A DNA stretch of 64,000 nt from DASXRC01 sp036506795 (lineage in GTDB: Bacteria > Actinomycetota > Actinomycetes > Mycobacteriales > Micromonosporaceae): the NCBI GenBank assembly GCA_036506795.1, contig DASXRC010000021.1, positions 20,471-84,470 of the forward strand, read 5' to 3'. Shown here in pieces: positions 54,695-63,151 of the stretch (its first letter is position 1; every line of letters starts with the position of its first letter). Below the pieces are notes generated by a model that saw nothing but the letters and a program-made list of their open reading frames with translations, searched no databases and was not told the origin of the DNA. A program made the translations under genes and the position numbers.

Positions 54695-54709
54695 GTAAGA
54701 ACTCTACAT
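54693..54709. promoter_or_regulatory. PadR-like operator overlapping start codon
   Basis: ATGTA-N7-TACAT, with AAGAACTCTACATAG in common in large part with the site at 52386. It overlaps the padR ATG. Same half-sites with one base less between them. Confidence 0.68.
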
Positions 54710-54734
54710 AGCCCCTCCGCGCCTGTCCATGCCG

Positions 54735-55898
54735 TCATCCGAGGTCGACCCACGAACCAGTGGCGGCGGACCGGGCCATCGCCTCCAGCGCCTCCGCGCT
54801 CTGGACCGCGTCGTCCAGACTCGGGCCGTACGGCGCTGCTTCGGCGATGGAGCGCAGGAAATGGTACGCCTCGACGACCTTCAAGTCGTCATAGCCCATC
54901 GCGATGCCGGACCCGGGCTGGAACGCGGCGTACTCGCCGTGGCCGGGTCCGACGTGGACGGTGCTCACCGGCTGGTCCTGGTACGACGTTCCGACGGACA
55001 CGCGCAGCTCTCCCATCCGGCGGAAATCCCAGAACACGGCGCCGCGCGTGCCGTGAATCTCGAAGCCATAGCTGTTCTGCTCGCCGACCGCGACCCGGCT
55101 CGCCTCCAGGACGACCCGGGCGCCGGAGGCGAGGCGCAGCAGGCTGGACACGTAGTCCTCGTTCTCCACCCGGCCCGGCACACCGCCGCTGGCGCGGGTG
55201 TGTCCGGCGGTCGCACCGCTGGGCCTCGCGCGCTCGCCGAGGAACGTCGCCGTGTCGGCGACAAGGGACCGGATGTCGCCGAGCAGATACCGGATCAGGT
55301 CGACCCCGTGCGAAGCCAGGTCGCCGAGCACGCCGCTGCCGCCGCGGGCACGTTCGTACCGCCACGTCAGCGCGCCGGCCGGATGGGCCGCGTAGTCGCT
55401 GAACAGTCGGAACCGCGCGTGGGTCACCGCGCCGAGCTCGCCACCGCTGATCATGGTGCGCGCGGCGGCGACGGCGGGCGCGTTGCGGTAGTTGAAGCCG
55501 ACCACGGCGCGCACACCGGCCGCGCGGACCGCGTCCGCGACGGCCCTGGCATCATCCGCGTCGAGCCCGACCGGCTTTTCGATCCAGATATGACGTCCCG
55601 CCCGCGCGAGCGCGACGCCGATGTCCCGGTGCAGAAAGTTCGGAACCGTGATGCTCACCGCCTGCACCCGCGGATCGGCGATGAGCTCGCGCCAGTCGCG
55701 GGCGGCGGTGGTGAAACCGAACCGCGCGGCCGCCTCCTCCGCGCGACCGGGGACCTCGTCGGCGACGGCCACCAGCTCCGGCCGCGCCGGCAGCTCGGGG
55801 AAGTGGTGCGGGACCCGGGCGTACGCCTGGGCGTGCACGCGGCCCATCCAGCCGAAGCCCACGACCGCCACCCCGATCGGCCGGCGTCCGCCGTCCAC
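54735..55898 (-). CDS. Gfo/Idh/MocA family oxidoreductase
   Basis: A 387-residue sugar/inositol dehydrogenase. N-terminal Rossmann motif GVAVVGFGWMGRVHAQAY; catalytic EKPVG (Lys of the family) and the GDLASHGVDLIRYLLGD block with Asp and His. Family members oxidise myo- or scyllo-inositol and related sugars with NAD(P). Context beside iol genes makes an inositol dehydrogenase likely. GTG at 55898 has GGAG before it; the ORF is open further upstream but would overlap gntR. Confidence 0.88.
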   Translation of the reverse strand: MDGGRRPIGVAVVGFGWMGRVHAQAYARVPHHFPELPARPELVAVADEVPGRAEEAAARFGFTTAARDWRELIADPRVQAVSITVPNFLHRDIGVALARAGRHIWIEKPVGLDADDARAVADAVRAAGVRAVVGFNYRNAPAVAAARTMISGGELGAVTHARFRLFSDYAAHPAGALTWRYERARGGSGVLGDLASHGVDLIRYLLGDIRSLVADTATFLGERARPSGATAGHTRASGGVPGRVENEDYVSSLLRLASGARVVLEASRVAVGEQNSYGFEIHGTRGAVFWDFRRMGELRVSVGTSYQDQPVSTVHVGPGHGEYAAFQPGSGIAMGYDDLKVVEAYHFLRSIAEAAPYGPSLDDAVQSAEALEAMARSAATGSWVDLG

Positions 55899-55912
55899 GT
55901 CAGTCTCCGGTA

Positions 55913-56677
55913 TCAGGCGGTGGCGAGCGTGAGCTCGAAGGAGTACCGGCTCGCCCGGTAGAGGTGAGACCCGTACTCGACGGCCCGACCGGCGGCATCC
56001 CATGCCGTACGCGTCATCGTCAGCAACGGGGCGCCGCGCCGCTCCTCGAGCACGCGGCCCTCCACCGCCGACGCGGCGCGGCAGCCGATGATCTGGGTGG
56101 CGATCCGCGGCGCGTGGCCGGCCCGGCGGAGAAGTTCGTAGAGCCCGTGCGTGGTGAGATCCGTGCCGCTCGGCCTCATCAGGTCCACCGGGATCGCGTT
56201 GTGCATCAGCGCGAGCGGCTCGCCGTCGGCGTACCGAAGCCGCTCGATCCAGGTGATCTCGGCGCCCTCGGGCACGGCGAGCGCCCGCGCGACCGTGTCC
56301 GGGGCCGGCATCACCTCGATTGCCAGGACCTTGGTCCGGGGCTCGCGACCGGCGACCGCCAGGTCGTCGTAGAGGCTCGACAGCTCGAGCGGGCGGCGGA
56401 CCTTGGGGTGCACGACCTGCGTACCGACGCCGCGCTTGCGCACGAGCATGCCGCGTTCGACCAGGTACTGGATCGCCCGGCGCGCGGTCGGCCGGGACAC
56501 GCCGAGCCGCTCCGCCAGGTCGATCTCATTCTCGATCCGGGTGCCCACCGGGACCTCCCCGCTCTCGATCTGCTCCTGCAGCCGGGTGGCGACCTGGAAG
56601 TACAGCGGGATCGGGCTGGTCCGGTCGACGTCAACGGGGTGGATGGCGGCGAGGGCGGGCGTGGCGTCCGACGGCAC
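55913..56677 (-). CDS. GntR family regulator of the inositol locus (HutC/UTRA type)
   Basis: A 254-residue HutC-type GntR regulator: N-terminal winged helix (PLYFQVATRLQEQIESGEVP, ENEIDLAERLGVSRPTARRA) and a C-terminal UTRA ligand domain with YRASRYSFEL at the end. It is divergent from iolC and co-directional with the dehydrogenase. GTG 56677 was chosen because TGGAG lies upstream and because a longer start would run into the promoter region. Confidence 0.9.
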   Translation of the reverse strand: MPSDATPALAAIHPVDVDRTSPIPLYFQVATRLQEQIESGEVPVGTRIENEIDLAERLGVSRPTARRAIQYLVERGMLVRKRGVGTQVVHPKVRRPLELSSLYDDLAVAGREPRTKVLAIEVMPAPDTVARALAVPEGAEITWIERLRYADGEPLALMHNAIPVDLMRPSGTDLTTHGLYELLRRAGHAPRIATQIIGCRAASAVEGRVLEERRGAPLLTMTRTAWDAAGRAVEYGSHLYRASRYSFELTLATA

Positions 56678-56698
56678 GTGCGTCTCCAGAAAGTAACT

Positions 56699-56744
56699 AT
56701 GTCTTAACAAAGTATTGACATGGTCTGCGTCCATGTTATTACAT
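56699..56744. promoter_or_regulatory. iol promoter and GntR operator candidates
   Basis: TTGACA (56715-56720) and TATTAC (56737-56742) with 16-bp spacing form a good promoter for the rightward iol operon. ATGTC...GACAT (56699-56703, 56717-56721) and ATGTTATTACAT (56733-56744) are symmetric sites that overlap the -35 and -10 boxes. The GntR gene starts 22 bp to the left, so the region probably serves both directions. Confidence 0.62.
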
Positions 56745-56827
56745 ACCGACGATGTGAGTTGGCCCCTGCGTAAACCCCCGATTCCGGCGATCGTCACCGG
56801 TCCATCCTCCGAGGCGGGTGAGTCGAT

Positions 56828-57787
56828 GTGAGTGAAGCGCCCGCATTCGAGGTGGTGACGATGGGGCGGATCGGCGTCGACGTGTACCCGCTGCAGGTCG
56901 GTGTCTCGCTCCGCGAGGTGGAGACGTTCGGCAAGTACCTCGGGGGCAGCCCGACCAACGTCGCCGTGGCCGCCGCGCGGTTCGGTCGGCGCACCGCGGT
57001 CATCACGCGGACCGGCGACGACCCGTTCGGCGCTTTCCTGCACGACGCCCTTCGCCGGTTTGGCGTGGACGACCGGTACGTCTCCGCGGTGCCGGGTCTG
57101 CCCACGCCGGTGACCTTTTGCGAGATCTTCCCGCCGGACGACTTCCCGCTGTACTTCTACCGGTTTCCCAAGGCGCCCGATCTCGAGATCCGCGCCGACG
57201 AGCTGGACCTGGACGCGATCCGCCGCGCGGACATCCTGTGGGTCACCGGAACCGGACTGTCGCAGGAGCCGAGCCGGGAGGCGACGCTACGGGCCCTGCG
57301 CGCCCGCCCCCCGGGTGGGACCACCGTGCTCGACCTGGACTACCGGCCGATGTTCTGGCCATCCCGCGAGGATGCCCGCCAGCACATCCAGCAGGCCCTT
57401 CCGTACGCCACGGTCGCGGTCGGGAACCTCGACGAGTGCGACACCGCCGTCGCGGTCCGCGACCCGCACAAGGCGGCCGCGGCGCTGCACGACGCGGGTG
57501 TGTCCCTCGCGGTCGTGAAGCAGGGGCCGGCCGGGGTGCTGGCCTCGGATGGTGTGCGCCAGGTGGAGGTGCCACCGGTGAAGATCCAGGTCGTCAACGG
57601 GCTCGGCGCCGGCGACGCGTTCGGCGGGGCGCTGTGCCACGCGTTGCTCTCCGGCTGGGATCTGCACCGGGCGATGCTGTTCTGCAACGCCGCCGGGGCG
57701 ATCGTCGCGTCGCGGCTCGCGTGCGCGGACGCGATGCCCACCTCGGATGAGGTCGACGCCATCCTCCAGGAGGTGCCGGGTGCTTGA
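56828..57787 (+). CDS. iolC: 5-dehydro-2-deoxygluconokinase
   Basis: A 319-residue PfkB kinase. Visible: KYLGGSPTNVAVAAARFGRR, the sugar-binding LDYRPMFWPS, and the anion-hole/base motif NGLGAGDAFGGALCHALL (Asp is the base). LDYRPMFW is characteristic of IolC. It phosphorylates 5-dehydro-2-deoxy-D-gluconate in inositol catabolism. GTG start; the 3' end overlaps the aldolase gene by 8 bp. First gene of the rightward operon. Confidence 0.93.
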   Translation: MSEAPAFEVVTMGRIGVDVYPLQVGVSLREVETFGKYLGGSPTNVAVAAARFGRRTAVITRTGDDPFGAFLHDALRRFGVDDRYVSAVPGLPTPVTFCEIFPPDDFPLYFYRFPKAPDLEIRADELDLDAIRRADILWVTGTGLSQEPSREATLRALRARPPGGTTVLDLDYRPMFWPSREDARQHIQQALPYATVAVGNLDECDTAVAVRDPHKAAAALHDAGVSLAVVKQGPAGVLASDGVRQVEVPPVKIQVVNGLGAGDAFGGALCHALLSGWDLHRAMLFCNAAGAIVASRLACADAMPTSDEVDAILQEVPGA

Positions 57788-58655
57788 CTCCGAGATCCGC
57801 GAGCTCGTCGACGTACGGGTGCACCGTCCGCACTCGGTTGCCGAGCTGGCCGCGCGCCGGCGACGTCCGGGGTCCCTGCTCGGCGAGCACGGCAAGCTCA
57901 TGATGATAGCGGCCGACCACGCCGCCCGCGGTGCCCTCCGCGCCGGCGCGGATCCGCTCGCCATGGCGAGCCGGGCCGAGATGCTCGACCGCCTGTGCGT
58001 GGCCCTGTCCCGCCCGGGAGTCAACGGCGTGCTCGGCACGGCCGACGTGCTCGACGACCTGCTGCTGCTCGGCGTCCTCGACGACAAGGTCGTGATCGGG
58101 TCGATGAACCGTGGCGGGCTCGCCGGCACGACGTTCGAGATCGACGACCGGTTCACGGCGCTGGACGCGGCCAGCATCGCCGCGGCGAACTACGAGGGCG
58201 GCAAGATGCTGTTGCGCATCGACCCGGCCGACGACAAGACGGCGGCTACGCTGGAGTCGTGCTCGCGGGCGGTGAGCCAGCTGGCCGACCGCGGCCTGAT
58301 GGCCATGGTGGAGCCGTTCATCACGCATAGGGTCGACGGGCGCGTGAAGGTGGACCTCGGCCCGGACGCCATGATCCGGGCGATGACCGTCACCGCGGGG
58401 TTGGGCACCAGTTCGGCGTACACCTGGCTGAAGGTTCCGGTCGTCGACGACATGGCGCGGGTGATGTCCGCGACCACGCTGCCCGCCCTCATCCTCGGCG
58501 GCGAGGTCGCCGACGACCCGGAGGCCGCGATCGTCAGCTGGGGCAAGGCGTTGGCGCTGCCGACCGTGCGCGGCCTGGTGATCGGTCGCTCCCTGCTGTA
58601 CCCGGCCGACGGCGATGTGGCCGGTGCCGTCGACAGGGCGGTGAGCTTGCTATGA
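57780..58655 (+). CDS. DeoC/LacD-type aldolase-like (Cgl0159 family), iol operon
   Basis: A 291-residue (beta/alpha)8 protein: KLMMIAADHAARGAL with the Asp-His pair, GTADVLDDLLLLGVLDDKVV, and TAGLGTSSAYTWLKVPVVDD with the Lys likely to be the Schiff base. Actinobacterial inositol operons carry this type in place of IolJ, so cleavage of the phosphorylated deoxy-sugar acid is likely (inference). GTG start within the iolC end. Confidence 0.85.
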   Translation: MLDSEIRELVDVRVHRPHSVAELAARRRRPGSLLGEHGKLMMIAADHAARGALRAGADPLAMASRAEMLDRLCVALSRPGVNGVLGTADVLDDLLLLGVLDDKVVIGSMNRGGLAGTTFEIDDRFTALDAASIAAANYEGGKMLLRIDPADDKTAATLESCSRAVSQLADRGLMAMVEPFITHRVDGRVKVDLGPDAMIRAMTVTAGLGTSSAYTWLKVPVVDDMARVMSATTLPALILGGEVADDPEAAIVSWGKALALPTVRGLVIGRSLLYPADGDVAGAVDRAVSLL

Positions 58656-58704
58656 CCACCCCACGAGGTTTCCGGCCACGCGCACGATTCCGCGGGGGCC
58701 CCGG

Positions 58705-59598
58705 ATGAGTCCGACGATCGCGACGGCCAACCCGGTGATTCGGCGCGGGACCACCGGAGACTCCGCGTTCGGGCTCGCGATCTCGCCCGAGCGGGCCGGC
58801 TGGGCGTACAGCGGCCTGCGCGTGCTGGAGCTGGCCGCCGGTGCCACCACGACCATCCACACCGGACATGACGAGGTCATCGTCCTGCCGCTGTCCGGAG
58901 CATGCGTCGTCCATTGCGACGGCGAGGAGTTCCGGCTGACCGGCCGGAGCAATGTCTTCGCGCGCGTCACGGACTTCGCGTACGCCCCGCGGGAGGCCAC
59001 CGTGACGTTGACCGCCGAGCGCGGCGGCCGGTTCGCGCTGCCCTCGGCGCGGGCCGGCAGCCGGCTCCGCGCCCGGTACGGCGCCGCCGAGGACGTGGCC
59101 GTCGAGCTGCGTGGCGCGGGGTCGGCCAGCCGGCAGGTGAACAACTTCTGCGCACCGGACCGGTTCGACGCCGACCGGCTGATCGCCGTCGAGGTGCTCA
59201 CGCCGGGTGGCAACTGGTCGTCATACCCGCCCCACAAACACGACGAGGAGCGTGCCGACGAGTCCGAGCTCGAGGAGATCTACTACTTCGAGGTGTCGAA
59301 CGACGGCGTCGCGTACCAGCGGGTGTACGGCTCCGCCCGGCGGCCGATCGACGTGTGCGCCGAGGTGCGCTCCGGCGACGCGGTGCTCGTGCCCTACGGC
59401 TGGCACGGCCCGTCGATGGCCGCACCCGGTTACGACCTGTACTACCTCAATGTCATGGCGGGGCCGGGGGAGCGGGTGTGGCGATTCCGCGACGACCCGG
59501 CGCACGCCTGGATCCGCGACACGTGGGCGACGCAGCCGGTCGACGCGCGGCTGCCGATGACCACGACCACAGAGCGAGCGAACCGGGAGGCATCGTGA
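58705..59598 (+). CDS. iolB: 5-deoxy-glucuronate isomerase
   Basis: A 297-residue bicupin of the IolB family; the metal-binding residues appear in YPPHKHDEE and the later GWHGPS. It isomerises 5-deoxy-glucuronate to 5-dehydro-2-deoxygluconate, the IolC substrate. Start ATG 58705. It ends in TGA within a GTGA overlap with a short coupling ORF, and its last codons carry the 20-bp repeat shared with the iolD ribosome site. Confidence 0.92.
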   Translation: MSPTIATANPVIRRGTTGDSAFGLAISPERAGWAYSGLRVLELAAGATTTIHTGHDEVIVLPLSGACVVHCDGEEFRLTGRSNVFARVTDFAYAPREATVTLTAERGGRFALPSARAGSRLRARYGAAEDVAVELRGAGSASRQVNNFCAPDRFDADRLIAVEVLTPGGNWSSYPPHKHDEERADESELEEIYYFEVSNDGVAYQRVYGSARRPIDVCAEVRSGDAVLVPYGWHGPSMAAPGYDLYYLNVMAGPGERVWRFRDDPAHAWIRDTWATQPVDARLPMTTTTERANREAS

Positions 59599-59716
59599 GC
59601 GAGTGGAGCGTCGCCGGTGGCGCCTGGACCGACGCGACGCGCCGGGCGCAGCCCGCTGCGTGGCGCGGAGGGAAGGCGGCATCCGTGGGCGGCGCGGAGC
59701 GAGCGAACCGGGAGGC
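59572..59716 (+). repeat. Duplicated ribosome-site cassette in iol operon
   Basis: GAGCGAGCGAACCGGGAGGC occurs at 59572-59591 and 59697-59716, a 20-bp direct repeat 125 bp apart. Each copy is followed by a short spacer and GTGAGC, i.e. a GTG start coupled to a stop. The first serves the 42-codon ORF, the second iolD. It looks like a mobile or duplicated translation-start unit. Confidence 0.75.
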
Positions 59717-59723
59717 GCAGTGA
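59595..59723 (+). CDS. Short coupling ORF between iolB and iolD
   Basis: A 42-codon ORF whose GTG overlaps the iolB stop and whose TGA overlaps the iolD GTG. It has a good GGGAGG site. The peptide (VSEWSVAGGAWTDATRRAQP, ending ERANREAQ) has no recognised domain, and its end repeats the end of IolB (ERANREAS) because of the DNA duplication. It may serve translational coupling only, or be an artefact of the repeat. Confidence 0.4.
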   Translation: MSEWSVAGGAWTDATRRAQPAAWRGGKAASVGGAERANREAQ

Positions 59724-61597
59724 GCAGAGTCCGGCTGACCGTCGCCCAGGCCCTCGTGCGCTTCCTGGCCAACCAGTGGACCGAGCGCGACGGAGCAGAG
59801 CGCCGCGCGATCGTCGGGTGCTTCGGCATCTTCGGGCACGGAAACGTGGCCGGGGTCGGGCAGGCGCTCCTGGAGGCCCGGCTGACCGGCTCGGCGGGCC
59901 TCCCGTACCACCTGGCCCGCAACGAGCAGGCCATGGTGCACGCGGCCGTGGGGTACGCCCGGATGACCAACCGGCTGCAGGCGTTCGCGTGCACGGCGTC
60001 GATCGGGCCCGGCTCGACGAACATGCTCACCGGTGCCGCGTTGGCCACCATCAACCGCATCCCGGTGTTGCTGCTGCCCAGTGACGCGTTCGCGACCAGG
60101 GTCGCCAACCCGGTGCTCCAGGAGCTGGAGGACCCTCGCTCGTACGACATCTCCGTCAACGACGCGTTCCGGCCGCTGTCCCGGTTCTTCGACCGGGTCA
60201 ACCGCCCAGAGCAGCTGGCCTCGGCGCTGCTCGGCGCGATGCGGGTGCTGTTCGACCCGGCCGAGACCGGAGCGGTTACCCTCGCCTTGCCCCAGGACGT
60301 GCAGGCCGAGGCGTACGACTGGCCGGAGGCCCTGTTCGACAAGCGGGTGTGGCACGTGGCGCGCGCGGTGCCCGAGCCTGCCGCCCTCGACCGGGCGGCG
60401 CGCCTGGTGCGCGAGGCCCGGCGGCCCCTGGTCGTGGCCGGCGGCGGCGTCATCTACGCCGAGGCGAGCGGCGCGCTGCGCCGGCTGGCGGACGAGACCG
60501 GCATCCCGGTCGCCGACACCCAGGCCGGCAAGGGCGCGCTGCCGTGGGATCACCCATCCGCGGTGGGCGGTGTCGGCGCGACCGGGTCGGCCGCCGCGAA
60601 CGCGCTCGCCCGGGAGGCCGATGTGGTAGTCGGCATCGGTACGCGGTACAGCGACTTCACCACCGCGTCGCGGACGGCGTTCGCCGATCTGGCGGTGCGC
60701 TTCGTGAACCTCAACGTGACCTCGTTCGACGCCGCCAAGCACGCCGGATTGTCGGTCATCGCCGACGCCCGGCCCGGCATCGAGGCGCTCGCCGACGCCC
60801 TGGCCGGCTGGCGGGTCGACGACGCGTACGCCGAGAAGGTCCGCGAGCTGAACGCGGCGTGGCAGCGGGTGGTCGACGGCGCGTACCACCTCGGGCACGG
60901 GCCGCTGCCGGCCCAGACCGAGGTCCTCGGCGCGGTCAACGAGGCCGCGGGGGAGCGCGGCGTCGTCGTGCAGGCGGCCGGCAGCATGCCGGGCGACCTG
61001 CAGATGCTGTGGCGGGCTCGGGACCCGAAGCAGTACCACGTGGAGTACGGGTACTCCTGCATGGGATACGAGATCGCCGGGGCGCTCGGCGCCAAGATGG
61101 CCGACCCAAGCCGCGAGGTGTTCGCGCTGGTGGGCGACGGCTCGTACCTCATGATGTCGGCGGAACTGGTCACCGCGGTCTCCGAGGGCATCAAGCTGAT
61201 CGTGGTGATCGTCCAGAACCACGGCTTCGCCTCCATCGGTGCGCTCTCGGAGACCGTCGGCTCCCAGCGGTTCGGGACGAGCTACCGCTTCCGCAACCCG
61301 CGCACCGGCATGCTCGACGGCGACACGCTCCCGGTCGACCTCGCCGCGAACGCCGAGAGCCTGGGCGCCGACGTGCTGCGAGCGACGACTATCGACGAGC
61401 TGCGGGCCGCGCTGGAGCGGGCGAAGACCGCGACGCGCACGACAGTGGTGCACATCGAGACCGACCCGCTGGCGCCCGTTCCGTCATCCGAGAGCTGGTG
61501 GGACGTCCCGGTCAGCGAGGTGGCTCAGCTGGACTCCACCCGGCAGGCGCGCAAGTCGTACGAGTCCAGCAAGGCCGGTCAGCGTCCGTATGTATGA
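59720..61597 (+). CDS. iolD: 3D-(3,5/4)-trihydroxycyclohexane-1,2-dione hydrolase
   Basis: A 625-residue thiamine-diphosphate enzyme. Visible: the N-terminal HLARNEQAMVHAAVGYAR with the catalytic Glu, and the C-terminal ThDP/Mg site GDGSYLMMSAELVTAVSEG then VVIVQNHGFAS. Length and GCFGIFGHGNVAGVGQAL fit IolD. It opens the ring of the inositol-derived diketone. GTG 59720 has GGGAGG upstream and gives VSRVRLTVAQALVRF, the family start; the frame is open upstream but that part shows no family similarity. Confidence 0.94.
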   Translation: MSRVRLTVAQALVRFLANQWTERDGAERRAIVGCFGIFGHGNVAGVGQALLEARLTGSAGLPYHLARNEQAMVHAAVGYARMTNRLQAFACTASIGPGSTNMLTGAALATINRIPVLLLPSDAFATRVANPVLQELEDPRSYDISVNDAFRPLSRFFDRVNRPEQLASALLGAMRVLFDPAETGAVTLALPQDVQAEAYDWPEALFDKRVWHVARAVPEPAALDRAARLVREARRPLVVAGGGVIYAEASGALRRLADETGIPVADTQAGKGALPWDHPSAVGGVGATGSAAANALAREADVVVGIGTRYSDFTTASRTAFADLAVRFVNLNVTSFDAAKHAGLSVIADARPGIEALADALAGWRVDDAYAEKVRELNAAWQRVVDGAYHLGHGPLPAQTEVLGAVNEAAGERGVVVQAAGSMPGDLQMLWRARDPKQYHVEYGYSCMGYEIAGALGAKMADPSREVFALVGDGSYLMMSAELVTAVSEGIKLIVVIVQNHGFASIGALSETVGSQRFGTSYRFRNPRTGMLDGDTLPVDLAANAESLGADVLRATTIDELRAALERAKTATRTTVVHIETDPLAPVPSSESWWDVPVSEVAQLDSTRQARKSYESSKAGQRPYV

Positions 61598-61615
61598 GAC
61601 AGAGACGAGAGTGAC

Positions 61616-63112
61616 ATGAGGACCATCGAGCACTGGATCCACGGCAAGCCCAACCCCGGGTCGTCCACCCGCAGAGGTCCAGTGTGGAACCCGGCAACCG
61701 GCGAGCAGCAGGCCGAGGTGGTCCTCGCCGGCCGCTCCGATGTGGACGATGCGGTAGCCGCCGCCGCCGCGGCGTTCCCGACCTGGTCCGAGACGTCGCT
61801 GAGCAAGCGGGCCAAGGTGCTGTTCGCGTTCCGCGAGTTGGTGAACAAGCGGATCGACGAGCTGGCCGGGGTGATCTCCGACGAACACGGGAAGGTGATG
61901 TCCGACGCCGCGGGTGAGGTGCAGCGCGGGCTGGAGGTGGTCGAGTTCGCCTGCGGCATCCCGACCCTGCTCAAGGGCGAGTACTCGGACCAGGTGTCCA
62001 CCGGGGTGGATGTGTTCTCCTTCCGGGAGCCGCTCGGCGTGGTCGCCGGGATCACCCCGTTCAACTTCCCCATCATGGTGCCGATGTGGATGTACCCGAT
62101 CGCGATCGCCTGCGGCAACACCTTCGTGCTCAAGCCGAGCGAGCGCGACCCCTCGGTGTCGCTGTTGGTGGCCGAGCTGTGGGCGGAGGCCGGGCTGCCC
62201 GACGGCGTCTTCAACGTCGTGCACGGGGACAAGGAGGCGGTTGACGCGATCCTTGACCACCCGGACATCGCGGCCGTGTCGTTCGTCGGCTCCACCCCGA
62301 TCGCCCGCTACATCCACCAGCGGGCGAGCGAGAAGGGCAAGCGGGTGCAGGCCCTGGGCGGGGCCAAGAACCACGCGATCGTGCTGCCCGACGCCGACCA
62401 CGACTTCGCCTCCGACCACCTGGTCGCGGCGGCTTTCGGGTCGGCGGGGGAGCGCTGCATGGCCGTGTCCGCCACGGTCGCGGTCGGCTCGGCCGCCGAC
62501 GAGCTGGTCGACATCGTCAGCGACAAGGCGCGCTCGGTGCGGGTCGGTCCGGGCCGCGAGCCGAGCAGCGAGATGGGGCCGGTGGTCACCGCCGCCGCCC
62601 GGGACCGGATCGTCGGGCTGATCGGCTCCGGCGAGCAGCAGGGCGCGCGGCTCGCTGTGGACGGCCGCGGGATTCACGTACCCGGCCACGAGAATGGGTT
62701 CTTCGTCGGCCCGACCGTCATCGACGAGGTGCGTCCCGAGATGGACGTCTACCGCGAGGAGATCTTCGGGCCGGTGCTGTCGGTGCTGCGGGCCGGCACC
62801 GTGGACGAGGCGATCGGCATCGTCAACGCCAACCCATACGGGAACGGCACCGGGATCTTCACCTCCAGCGGCGAGGCGGCGCGGACGTTCCAGCGCGGCG
62901 TCAACGTTGGCATGATCGGCATCAACGTACCCATCCCGGTGCCGATGGCGTACTACTCCTTCGGCGGGTGGAAGGACTCCCTCTTCGGTGACAAGCATGT
63001 GCACGGCCCCGAGGGCGTCTCGTTCTACACCCGCGCAAAGGTCATCACCTCCCGCTGGCCGCACGTCGAGCACGCCAGCGGCGCCAGCTACCACTTCCCC
63101 ACTGCCACCTGA
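61616..63112 (+). CDS. mmsA: CoA-acylating methylmalonate-semialdehyde dehydrogenase
   Basis: A 498-residue aldehyde dehydrogenase with the MmsA/IolA features: GITPFNFPIMVPMWMYPIAI, LGGAKNHAIVLPDAD, and the nucleophile GERCMAVS (Cys281). It converts malonate- or methylmalonate-semialdehyde to acetyl- or propionyl-CoA, the last iol step. It starts 18 bp after iolD and has no competing upstream start. Confidence 0.94.
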   Translation: MRTIEHWIHGKPNPGSSTRRGPVWNPATGEQQAEVVLAGRSDVDDAVAAAAAAFPTWSETSLSKRAKVLFAFRELVNKRIDELAGVISDEHGKVMSDAAGEVQRGLEVVEFACGIPTLLKGEYSDQVSTGVDVFSFREPLGVVAGITPFNFPIMVPMWMYPIAIACGNTFVLKPSERDPSVSLLVAELWAEAGLPDGVFNVVHGDKEAVDAILDHPDIAAVSFVGSTPIARYIHQRASEKGKRVQALGGAKNHAIVLPDADHDFASDHLVAAAFGSAGERCMAVSATVAVGSAADELVDIVSDKARSVRVGPGREPSSEMGPVVTAAARDRIVGLIGSGEQQGARLAVDGRGIHVPGHENGFFVGPTVIDEVRPEMDVYREEIFGPVLSVLRAGTVDEAIGIVNANPYGNGTGIFTSSGEAARTFQRGVNVGMIGINVPIPVPMAYYSFGGWKDSLFGDKHVHGPEGVSFYTRAKVITSRWPHVEHASGASYHFPTAT

Positions 63113-63151
63113 CGCGCCCTGAAACCGCGTCACGGACCCCGAGGAGAGCGC

